Under the pieces are notes generated by a model. The model was not told the DNA's origin and made no database searches. It worked only from the letters and a program-made list of their open reading frames with translations. This document shows, in pieces, positions 1-7,447 of a DNA stretch of 64,000 bases. How positions within the stretch are numbered: position 1 is the first letter of the stretch; the number at the start of each line of letters is the position of its first letter. The DNA comes from Minwuia sp. GTDB taxonomy: Bacteria > Pseudomonadota > Alphaproteobacteria > Minwuiales > Minwuiaceae. The stretch covers positions 1 to 64,000 of the forward strand of contig JARGPL010000009.1 of assembly GCA_029210175.1 (NCBI GenBank). Reading direction: 5' to 3'. A program made the position numbers and the translations under genes.

Positions 1-63
1 GTGACCCGCCTCGGCAAGCGAGACAATGCGCGTGCGTAGATCAATTGATAGCGGTCTAGCCAT
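1..63 (-). CDS. IS630-family transposase, N-terminal fragment (cut by window edge)
   Basis: An ATG on the minus strand (complement of 61-63) opens a frame that runs off the window, beginning MARPLSIDLRTRIV and continuing SLAEAGH. This matches the usual opening of IS630-type transposases, whose N-terminal helix-turn-helix region often starts MARPLS.DLR.R. A strong ribosome binding site (GGAGGTG, complement of 68-74) lies four bases before the ATG. Only 21 codons are visible, so the DDE catalytic domain and intactness cannot be judged. Family assignment rests on this short N-terminus. Confidence 0.6.
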   Translation of the reverse strand, partial: MARPLSIDLRTRIVSLAEAGH

Positions 64-265
64 GATTCACCTCCAAATAGGGTGAATCACATCCAGACCG
101 ATTTGGGAATCCCCGATTCTGCAATCAGGTCCGATGCTCTAGTTCCCGTTTTATGGCTTATGCCACAATATTTATAATGAATATTATTTGGGTTGCTATT
201 TTGGCAAAACTTCTTGGGGTGGATGCAATAAATCTTTGAATTCAAAATGAATTTCGAGATATCTG
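64..265. other. AT-rich intergenic stretch, probable IS end and flank
   Basis: This stretch separates the transposase start from the fbiC stop and is visibly AT-rich compared with the coding DNA on either side, especially 130-255. It should contain the terminal inverted repeat of the IS630-type element, but the other end lies outside the window so the repeat cannot be defined. A 60-codon minus-strand frame here has no recognisable product and I do not call it a gene. Confidence 0.35.
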
Positions 266-2671
266 TCATGTGTGAGAAAGCCCCGGGCGGACCAGCCGTG
301 TCGGGCGTTGTTCGCGGTCGTACCTTGTGGCCGGTGTATTGACCACGGCGTCCAGCGGGGCGGCCTGGCGGGAGCGTTGGGTGCGGGCCTCCGGTGCTTC
401 GCCGTAGGTGGTGGTGCGCTGGCGGGCGGTACGGCCCGCGGTGTGGATCAACTCATCCATGGCGTGGGGGGGCATTTCCTCCCCATAGGCGGCACCGGCG
501 GCGCGGGTGATGGTTTCGTTCATCAGGGTGCCGCCCAGGTCGTTGACCCCGGCGTCGAGGCAGGCGCGGACGCCCGCCGGACCCATCTTCACCCAGCTTG
601 TCTGGATATTGTCGATCAGCCCGTTGAAGACGAGGCGGGGGATGGCGTGCATCAGCACGGCTTCACGGAACGTCGGTCCCTGACGGGCGTTGCCCTTCAG
701 ATAGATCGGCGCTTCCATGTGCACGAAAGGCAGCGGCACGAATTCGGTGAATCCGCCGGTTTCCGCCTGCAGGTCGCGGATGCTCAACAGGTGCCGCGCC
801 CAGTGCCGGTAATGGTCGATATGGCCGAACATGATGGTCGCCGTGGTGCGGAAACCGGTAGCATGGGCGGCGCGCATGACGTCGAGCCACTGGTCGGAGC
901 GCAGCTTGTCGGGGCAGAGAACCTCACGCACTTCCTCATCCAGGATCTCGGCGGCCGTGCCGGGCAGGGTGCCGAGGCCATGCGCTTTCAGCCGGGCCAG
1001 GAAATCCGGCACCGAGAGGTCCAGCGTCGCCGCGCCCTGCGCCACTTCCAGCGGGGAGAAGGCATGCACGTGCATGTCGGGCGCGGCCTGATGCACCGCG
1101 TCCAGGATGTCGAGGTAGGTCTGGCCGGTATAGTCGGGGTGAATGCCGCCCTGCATGCAGACTTCCGTCGCCCCCCGGTCCCAGGCTTCACGCACCCGGC
1201 GGCGGATCTCGTCCAGGCCGATGTCATAGGGGCGCCCGCGCAGGTTCTCCGACAGCTTGCCCTTGGAGAAGGCGCAGAACTGGCATTTGAAATAGCAGAC
1301 GTTGGTGTAGTTGATGTTGCGGGTGACGACATAGGAAACCGTGTCGCCGCTGACCTGTCGGCGCAGTGCATCCGCAGCCTGCACGACCGCCACGAAATCT
1401 GCATCCCGCGCCCGGAACAGCCGCACGATCTCCGCCGGGTCAAGCCGTTGCCCGGCCAGCGCCCGGTCGATGATCGGTTGCAGGGTTGTCGACGGTTGCA
1501 GGGTGGGCATGTCCGGTACAGCGTCATGTTCGCCCGGGTGCCAGGCGTCTTCGCGCACCAGACCCTGACCATCGACGCGATCCAGCACAGCCTTGTGGAA
1601 TGCCGGATCCAGCCAGCGGTCCGCCTGTTCCAGATGCTCGGGATAGATCGGCAGGCGTTGCGCCAGTCGCTTGCCACCCAGCGCGCTTTCGCGGCGCAGC
1701 AGTTCCAGGTGTGGCCAGGGGGCCTCCGGATTGACGAAATCGGGGGTGACCGGTGACACGCCGCCCCAGTCATCGATGCCGGCGTCGATCAGCCGGGGCA
1801 GCACGCCGGGGCTGAGGTTCGGCGGGGCCTGGATGTGCATGTCCGGCGCAAACATCAGCCGCGCCATGGCGATGGTCCAGCAAAGCTCGTCCAGATCCGG
1901 TTCCGGCGCATCGACCATCTTGGTGCCCGGCTTGGCGCGGAAGTTCTGGATGATGACCTCCTGCAGATGGCCGTGCCGGTCATTCAGGTCACGCAGGGCG
2001 ATCAGCGCGTCCAGCCGCTCCGCCCGTGTCTCGCCGATGCCGATCAGGATGCCGCTGGTGAACGGCACTCCGGCCTCGCCCGCGGCGTCCATGCAGGCGA
2101 TGCGGACGGCGGGGTCCTTGTCCGGTGATCCGAAGTGCGGGCCGCCCCGTTCCATCAGGCTGGGGGCCGTGCCTTCCAGCATGATACCCATGGAGACGGA
2201 GACGGTGCGCAGGTGTGCCAGATCATCCAGATCCATCAGGCCGGGGTTGAGATGCGGCAGCAGCCCGGTTTCACGCCAGACCAGTTCTGCCATGGCATGC
2301 AGATAATCCAGCGTCGTGGCGTAGCCGAGCTGTTCCAGGGCTTCGCGCGCCGCGCGATAACGCAACTCCGGCTTGTCGCCCAGGGTGAACAGCGCCTCGT
2401 TGCAGCCTGCGTCGGCGCCCTTGCGGGCAATCTCCAGCACCTGATCAGGGGACAGGAAGGCGACTTCGCCCTTCTTTGGCGGCTCCGCGAATGTGCAGTA
2501 GTGACAGACGTCCCGGCAGAGGTGGGTCAGCGGAATGAACACCTTGCGCGAATAGGTCACCGTGTCGCCGTGATGGCCATCGCGCCGTTCCGCGGCGCGC
2601 GCCATCAGTCCGTCCAGCGGCAGGGTGGCGAGGGCATCGATGGCCACGCGGTCGGGCAGGCTGCTGCTCAT
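266..2671 (-). CDS. fbiC: F420 precursor FO synthase, CofG-CofH fusion (FbiC)
   Basis: This 801-residue protein carries two radical-SAM halves. The first has CRDVCHYC (Cys52, Cys56, Cys59) and the second CYFKCQFC (Cys459, Cys463, Cys466), both in the CxxxCxxC spacing that binds a 4Fe-4S cluster. The order (CofG-like then CofH-like) and length match FbiC, which makes the deazaflavin FO from tyrosine and 5-amino-6-ribitylaminouracil, the first committed step to coenzyme F420. Its ATG overlaps the stop of the upstream cofC as ATGA, so the two are co-translated. The fused form is known from actinobacteria and some proteobacteria, while archaea use separate CofG and CofH. Both clusters are intact, so it should be active. 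Confidence 0.95.
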   Translation of the reverse strand: MSSSLPDRVAIDALATLPLDGLMARAAERRDGHHGDTVTYSRKVFIPLTHLCRDVCHYCTFAEPPKKGEVAFLSPDQVLEIARKGADAGCNEALFTLGDKPELRYRAAREALEQLGYATTLDYLHAMAELVWRETGLLPHLNPGLMDLDDLAHLRTVSVSMGIMLEGTAPSLMERGGPHFGSPDKDPAVRIACMDAAGEAGVPFTSGILIGIGETRAERLDALIALRDLNDRHGHLQEVIIQNFRAKPGTKMVDAPEPDLDELCWTIAMARLMFAPDMHIQAPPNLSPGVLPRLIDAGIDDWGGVSPVTPDFVNPEAPWPHLELLRRESALGGKRLAQRLPIYPEHLEQADRWLDPAFHKAVLDRVDGQGLVREDAWHPGEHDAVPDMPTLQPSTTLQPIIDRALAGQRLDPAEIVRLFRARDADFVAVVQAADALRRQVSGDTVSYVVTRNINYTNVCYFKCQFCAFSKGKLSENLRGRPYDIGLDEIRRRVREAWDRGATEVCMQGGIHPDYTGQTYLDILDAVHQAAPDMHVHAFSPLEVAQGAATLDLSVPDFLARLKAHGLGTLPGTAAEILDEEVREVLCPDKLRSDQWLDVMRAAHATGFRTTATIMFGHIDHYRHWARHLLSIRDLQAETGGFTEFVPLPFVHMEAPIYLKGNARQGPTFREAVLMHAIPRLVFNGLIDNIQTSWVKMGPAGVRACLDAGVNDLGGTLMNETITRAAGAAYGEEMPPHAMDELIHTAGRTARQRTTTYGEAPEARTQRSRQAAPLDAVVNTPATRYDREQRPTRLVRPGLSHT

Positions 2672-3345
2672 GCGCCGAGGTCCCGTTCACGCTCCGCCAG
2701 CAACCGCTCCGCAATGCCGTTGTCGGTCAGGAACTGGTGCGTGCGCGTGGTGTGCGGCATGTCGAGGAATTTCAGCACATCTTCCGGCGTGTCGATGTCG
2801 AGACCCAGACCGGGCAGGGGGCGGATGTTCGGCGCGATGCCCAGCATCTCGGCTTCCTTCAGATGCGGCATGAAGCTGTGATGCCCGAAATGGAACCTGA
2901 TCAGGTCCGGCGGCGTCGCGACGATGCAATTGGTGCCACGCGTGTCATGCGACGGGCAGAGTGTCACCGACGGCTCCGACGTGCCGTTGAGGGCGATCAG
3001 ACCATCAACCTCGAACGCCGTCAGCGCCGGTGCGTCGCCGGGGATGGTCACGATTCCGCGCCCGCCCTTGCCCAGCACGTGATCGACACCGCGCTGCACC
3101 GCCATCGACTGGCCTTCGTTCAGCGGTTCGGCCAGCAATTCCGCGCCATAGCGTGCCGCGAACTCGGCCGCCTTCGGTTCCCGCGAGACAATGAGAATCC
3201 CGCTGATGCGGCGTGTCTGGACCAGAGCCTCGAACACATCCGTCAGCATGGTTTCGAACAGGCTGCGACGTTCCTGCGGTGACAGTTCACCGGCAAGCCG
3301 CTGCTTCGCCTGATCCAAATTCTTGATTGGCAGAATGATCCACAT
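2668..3345 (-). CDS. cofC: 2-phospho-L-lactate / phosphoenolpyruvate guanylyltransferase (CofC/FbiD)
   Basis: CofC/FbiD enzymes activate phospholactate or phosphoenolpyruvate with GTP, giving the side-chain donor for F420. The protein starts MWIILPIKNLDQAKQRL, the family signature. It has nucleotide-transferase features such as TIPGDAPAL near the middle and LDIDTPEDV near the end. I chose the ATG at 3345 (225 residues) because the 39 extra upstream residues are not conserved-looking and the family is about 210-230 residues long. It is the first gene of a two-gene unit with fbiC (4-base overlap) and is divergent from the F420-type oxidoreductase at 3475. Which three-carbon substrate it uses cannot be told from sequence alone. 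Confidence 0.9.
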   Translation of the reverse strand: MWIILPIKNLDQAKQRLAGELSPQERRSLFETMLTDVFEALVQTRRISGILIVSREPKAAEFAARYGAELLAEPLNEGQSMAVQRGVDHVLGKGGRGIVTIPGDAPALTAFEVDGLIALNGTSEPSVTLCPSHDTRGTNCIVATPPDLIRFHFGHHSFMPHLKEAEMLGIAPNIRPLPGLGLDIDTPEDVLKFLDMPHTTRTHQFLTDNGIAERLLAERERDLGA

Positions 3346-3474
3346 GGACCTGAGATCCACCTTCCTCTGTTTCCCCCCCAGTTGGCGCGGTATCATACAG
3401 GTGGCAAGGGCGGCGTCCATGCGCAGAACCCATCTGTTCGTGCATCCGGCCCCTGCCTGCAATGGGGAGAGAGA

Positions 3475-4533
3475 ATGAAAGTCCAGTTCGCGATGCAGGG
3501 TGTGCCCCTGAAGAATGCCGGAACGTTCGCCAGGTCGATCGAGGATGGCGGCTATGACGGCATCGTCACGCAGGAAAATGCCAATGAGCCGTTCCTGCCG
3601 CTGGCCGTGGCATCGACCACGACGGACACCATCCAGCTGGCCACCGGTGTGGCCATTGCCTTTCCGCGCAGCCCCATGGTGGTGGCGGAGGCGTCATGGG
3701 ACCTGCAGGCCGCATCCGATGGCCGCTTCGTGCTGGGCCTTGGCAGCCAGGTGAAGGGGCACAACGAACGGCGCTTTTCGGTGCCGTGGAGCCCGCCTGC
3801 ACCGCGCCTGAAGGAATACATCCAGTCCCTGCATGCCATCTGGAAATGCTGGTCGGAGGGGGGCAAGGACCTGGCCTTCATCGGCAAGCATTATTCCTTC
3901 ACCCTGATGACCCCCAACTTCACACCCGCCCCCATGGGCCAGGTCGGCGCACCGGTGACGATTGCCGCCGTTGGCCCCGCGATGATGCGCGTGGCGGGCC
4001 ATGTCTGCGATGGCGTCCGCCTGCACGGTTTCTGTACCCGGAAATACATGGAGAACGTCATCATGCCGGAACTGCAGACCGGCTTCGACCGCGGCGGGCG
4101 GTCGCGCGACAATTTCGAGATTTCCGGCGGCGGCTTCATCGCCACCGGCAAGACGGAGGAGGAAGTCGCGAAGATGTTCGAATGGATTCGCTACCGCGTC
4201 GCCTTCTACGGCTCCACCCGGACCTACTGGCCCGTGTTCGAACAGCATGACCTGCTGGACCTGGGGGAGAAGCTGCACCGCATGTCCGTTCAGCAGCGCT
4301 GGGATGAAATGGCCAAGGAAGTCCCCGACGACGTCGTCGATCTGTTCTGCGCCCGGGGCACCTGGGACGTGATTGCCGACCGGATCGCCGACCGCTTCGG
4401 CGGCCTGTCCGATTCCATCGGCTTCCAGACGGCAGAGGGCGAGGAACCCAGCCTGATCGACCGCGGCGTCCTGCAGGACATCCAGCGCATCGACACCACG
4501 TTCAAGGGCTACGACCTGAACCACGCGGCATAG
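3475..4533 (+). CDS. LLM-class F420-dependent oxidoreductase (TIGR03617-like)
   Basis: This 352-residue luciferase-like monooxygenase fold protein starts MKVQFAMQGVPLKNAG. It shows family blocks such as IQLATGVAIAFPRSP (about residue 50), FVLGLGSQVKGHNERRF and GPAMMRVAGHVCDG. Relatives use reduced F420 or FMN to reduce or oxidise small organic substrates; here the position divergent from fbiC-cofC favours F420. The start at 3475 follows a GGGGAGAGAG ribosome binding site six bases upstream; a longer frame from 3382 lacks support. The substrate is unknown. It resembles the group annotated F420-dependent oxidoreductase, MSMEG_2256 family, but this is from memory of the motifs and not from a search. 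Confidence 0.85.
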   Translation: MKVQFAMQGVPLKNAGTFARSIEDGGYDGIVTQENANEPFLPLAVASTTTDTIQLATGVAIAFPRSPMVVAEASWDLQAASDGRFVLGLGSQVKGHNERRFSVPWSPPAPRLKEYIQSLHAIWKCWSEGGKDLAFIGKHYSFTLMTPNFTPAPMGQVGAPVTIAAVGPAMMRVAGHVCDGVRLHGFCTRKYMENVIMPELQTGFDRGGRSRDNFEISGGGFIATGKTEEEVAKMFEWIRYRVAFYGSTRTYWPVFEQHDLLDLGEKLHRMSVQQRWDEMAKEVPDDVVDLFCARGTWDVIADRIADRFGGLSDSIGFQTAEGEEPSLIDRGVLQDIQRIDTTFKGYDLNHAA

Positions 4534-4762
4534 CCAGACTGACAATTCAGGAGTGTGACTGGCGACATCCATTCGCACTCCGATTTGCCATCGACGATCT
4601 GTCTCAAAGAGATGATACGGACTGTAAGTTCCGAATCCCTGGATCAACCGGAACGGATTGCGCCGAGATTTGGCCTTGTTTCCATTGGTGGCAAAGGTCA
4701 GATCTGGAGGCGAGCCAATGTTCCTGGCCAAACACCTGAATCATCGCCGAAAGGGCTGTTGA

Positions 4763-5593
4763 ATGACTGTTGGAGACTATTGCAACAGATATCGCGACTG
4801 GGGTCCCGGTTCATCCCTGCGCAGTGTCTTCCGCGATGTGACGCTCCGCATCCTGTCTGCATCGCAAGGCAAGCCCGCTGAGCCCGCGTTGCGGCTGATC
4901 TATTGCCACTATGTCTTCGATGATCAGGTTGCAGATTTTGAAGGGAAGGTCGAATTCCTGAAGCAGTACGGTCGTTTCATCTCCGGCGATGAGGTGCTTG
5001 AACGTATCGCGCTTGGGACACCAATTGATGAAAATCTGTTTCATCTCTCGTTCGATGACGGCTTTCGCAACATAATTTCCAATGCCCTACCTGTACTCGA
5101 GCGACTCAATGTGCCGTCGACATTTTTTGTCCCGACAGCTGTCATTGGCGCTGAATACGATGTGGTGCGGCACTACTGCCTGAACACGACGCACTACCCG
5201 CGTGTATTTGAAATGGCGTCCTGGGATGACCTGAAGCTTGCGGCTGAAAAGGGGATGACCATAGCTTCGCACACGCGAACACATTCTCGTCTGTCAGAGA
5301 TATCGAACTCCGGCTCACAGCTGGAATATGAGATATCAGGATCCAAGCAGGATATCGAACAGAATCTCGGCATGGAATGCAGGCATTTTTCCTGGCCCTA
5401 TGGTTCGATAGCGGATGCTGATGCCGGCTCCCTGCGCGCAGTCAGGGACGCAGGGTACGACAGCTGTTTTGGAGCGTATCGAGGTCGGGTCGTGCCTGGC
5501 AAGACATCGGCCTTCCACATCCCCAGGCATCATTTCGAACCTCAGTGGCCGCTTTCTCATCTCAAGTATTTCGCATTCGGGGGAAGGGAATGA
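4763..5593 (+). CDS. Polysaccharide deacetylase (NodB domain)
   Basis: This 276-residue protein has a NodB homology domain with the metal-dependent carbohydrate esterase 4 motifs: SFDDG (Asp98-Asp99), SHTRTH (His170, His174), WPYG, and a late PRHH. It should remove an N-acetyl or similar acyl group from a sugar. It has no signal peptide or membrane segment, so it probably acts in the cytoplasm on a nucleotide- or lipid-linked sugar. The stop overlaps the start of the formyltransferase gene as ATGA at 5590, so the two are coupled. Codon use is less GC-rich than flanking genes, which suggests transfer. Substrate is unknown. Confidence 0.85.
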   Translation: MTVGDYCNRYRDWGPGSSLRSVFRDVTLRILSASQGKPAEPALRLIYCHYVFDDQVADFEGKVEFLKQYGRFISGDEVLERIALGTPIDENLFHLSFDDGFRNIISNALPVLERLNVPSTFFVPTAVIGAEYDVVRHYCLNTTHYPRVFEMASWDDLKLAAEKGMTIASHTRTHSRLSEISNSGSQLEYEISGSKQDIEQNLGMECRHFSWPYGSIADADAGSLRAVRDAGYDSCFGAYRGRVVPGKTSAFHIPRHHFEPQWPLSHLKYFAFGGRE

Positions 5594-6375
5594 AGCGGGT
5601 CATTGTCCTGACCACAGGTGGCGGCGGCACGGCAGCAATCTGTCTGCCACGTCTTGTACTCTCTGAGGCCATTGAGGTGGTGGCGGTTGTTCGGGCCAGG
5701 GGCATGAACCCGGACGCGAGTGCGCGGCGACGAAAGAGCAAGTTGCGCAAGGTTCTGCGGATAGGTGTTCTGGGTGCGCTGAACGGCATCCGGATGCGCA
5801 AGTGGTTTCGCCACCGGCACGAGTCGCTGGAATCTGTCTGCGCGTCCGCAGGCGTGCCGCTACATGATGTTCCTTACATCGGGAGTGTTGAAACCGAGCA
5901 GATTGTCCGTCAGGCCAAGGTCGATCTGGGCCTGTCGCTGGGTAATTCGTTCATTCCGAAGCGCATATTCTCGATTCCTGAATATGGCATGCTGAACATG
6001 CACGGGGAACGCCTGCCTGCGTATCAGAACGCGCAAAGCATTATCTGGCCAGTATACAATACGGAAATCACGACTGGCGTGACAGTTCACCGTATTTCGT
6101 CCGTTATCGACGAAGGTGATATCCTGTACTCCGTCGAGTTTCCAATTCAGTTTGGGCCGAGCCTTGAAGAAACAGTTCGCAAGACGCTCATGGACACAAG
6201 AACTCACGTTGTGGAGGCGATTCTTCATTGCTGTGAAAATCTTGATGAACTCTTGAGCACAAGCAAGAAACAGCAGGGTGGTGATCACTATACGACCCCG
6301 ACGTTCTGGCAGTACCTCCGCATGGAGCGCAACAACCGTCGATTCTATAAATTGCATGCAGCAAAGCAGCGGTAA
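5590..6375 (+). CDS. Formyltransferase-fold protein, probable sugar N-formyltransferase
   Basis: This 261-residue protein resembles the catalytic domain of methionyl-tRNA formyltransferase and sugar N-formyltransferases. The catalytic triad is visible: Asn136 and His138 in LNMHGERLP, and Asp174 in VIDEGDIL, with the His-to-Asp distance of 36 residues seen in the family. The usual C-terminal RNA-binding domain of tRNA formyltransferase is missing, so a small-molecule substrate is more likely. It starts at 5590, inside the stop of the deacetylase (GGGGGAAGGGA upstream). Deacetylation followed by formylation of the exposed amine would be a coherent two-step route to an N-formyl amino sugar, as an inference from the pair. 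The following flagellar genes are convergent. Confidence 0.8.
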   Translation: MKRVIVLTTGGGGTAAICLPRLVLSEAIEVVAVVRARGMNPDASARRRKSKLRKVLRIGVLGALNGIRMRKWFRHRHESLESVCASAGVPLHDVPYIGSVETEQIVRQAKVDLGLSLGNSFIPKRIFSIPEYGMLNMHGERLPAYQNAQSIIWPVYNTEITTGVTVHRISSVIDEGDILYSVEFPIQFGPSLEETVRKTLMDTRTHVVEAILHCCENLDELLSTSKKQQGGDHYTTPTFWQYLRMERNNRRFYKLHAAKQR

Positions 6376-6471
6376 TGCCTGGCAGGCGCAAGAACTCTTT
6401 GCCGCGAATCCCCTTGCTGTCGATTGTCGCTGCTGGCGGCGTGAAAAATGCGCACAGCGTCTTCAAGTCTC

Positions 6472-7428
6472 CTACAGCAGGTTCACCAGGCTCAACTGGC
6501 GCATCTGGGCAATCATGCGGAAGCTGGCTTCCAGGGCGACCTGTTGCTGGTTCAGGCGAATGGCGGCTTCGCCGAGATCGGCGTCTTCCTTGTCGGCGAT
6601 CAGTTCGGTCAGGGTGATGCGCTGATCCTCGATGCGCAGCTGCACGTCCTCGACAGTGCGGATGTTCAGGGCATTGTCGGTGGCTGCGGTCTTCATGGTG
6701 TCGATGGCGTTGAGCACCCGGTCCAGTTCGCTCTGCAGGAACTCGGCCTGATTGTTGTCGAGCTGCTGATCCAGGTCCCCGGCGGGGGTGAAGCCAGCGG
6801 CACCGGCCGGCAGGGTGCCCGCGTCGAACATCATGATGCGCTGCATGGCGTGCAGCAGGTCTTCGCCCACCTGGGACGCGGTGTTGCCGACGGTGACGGT
6901 GGTGCGTTCATCCAGGCGGATGCTGTTCGGGTCGCCCTGATCGTTGAAGAACGATCCGGTGGGCGGTTCCGCCGTGGCCAGCAGCTCCGCCGTGGTCTCG
7001 ATCGCCATGGGCGGCTGGTCGCTCTGGCTGCCGCCGAACAGGAAGCGGCCCTCGAAGCGGGTATTCATGATGGATGACGCCTGCTGGAACAGGCTGTCGA
7101 TCTCCGTCACCAGGCCTGTGCCGTCGCTGGTGCCGCGCGCGGTGAACAGCGCATCCCGCAGCCGGTTGCCGATGCCTTCCAGCTCCGTCAGGCTGTGGTC
7201 GAAGGCGTTCAGCCGACCGGCGATCGACTTGTTGCTGTCGTAGAAGCCATCCAGCCGGTTCATGATCGAATGCGAACTCAGCAGCGATGACGTGCCCGCG
7301 CCGAAGCCCTTCACGTCATCATACCTGGTGCCGGTCGAGACCTGACGCTGGGTGTTCACCAGATCCGTCTGTTGACGCAACATCTGCTGGATCATGGCTT
7401 CGCTGTTACCGAAGGTTCCGATGCGCAT
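6472..7428 (-). CDS. flgL: Flagellar hook-filament junction protein FlgL (HAP3)
   Basis: This 318-residue protein has the flagellin-like N-terminus (MRIGTFGNSEAMIQQMLRQQ, then VSTGTRYDDVKGFGAG) and a C-terminal helical region ending RMIAQMRQLSLVNLL. Both belong to the coiled coils that pack in the filament axis. FlgL joins hook to filament together with FlgK and is exported by the flagellar type III system. The ATG at 7428 is preceded by AGGAG. The gene lies 19 bases after flgK in the same direction, so they form one transcript. Confidence 0.93.
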   Translation of the reverse strand: MRIGTFGNSEAMIQQMLRQQTDLVNTQRQVSTGTRYDDVKGFGAGTSSLLSSHSIMNRLDGFYDSNKSIAGRLNAFDHSLTELEGIGNRLRDALFTARGTSDGTGLVTEIDSLFQQASSIMNTRFEGRFLFGGSQSDQPPMAIETTAELLATAEPPTGSFFNDQGDPNSIRLDERTTVTVGNTASQVGEDLLHAMQRIMMFDAGTLPAGAAGFTPAGDLDQQLDNNQAEFLQSELDRVLNAIDTMKTAATDNALNIRTVEDVQLRIEDQRITLTELIADKEDADLGEAAIRLNQQQVALEASFRMIAQMRQLSLVNLL

Positions 7429-7447
7429 GGCGTGGCTCCTCCCTTTC

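Noticed and set aside
87-269. 60-codon minus-strand frame in the AT-rich flank
   Set aside because: No ribosome binding site or recognisable product, and it probably overlaps the end of the IS element.
272-1756. Long open frame of 494 codons on the plus strand opposite fbiC
   Set aside because: It is antisense to a gene with two intact radical-SAM motifs, and its product is low-complexity Gly/Arg/Ala without any motif.
4534-4881. Plus-strand frame of 108 codons before the deacetylase gene
   Set aside because: It overlaps the start of the deacetylase gene in another frame and has no motif.
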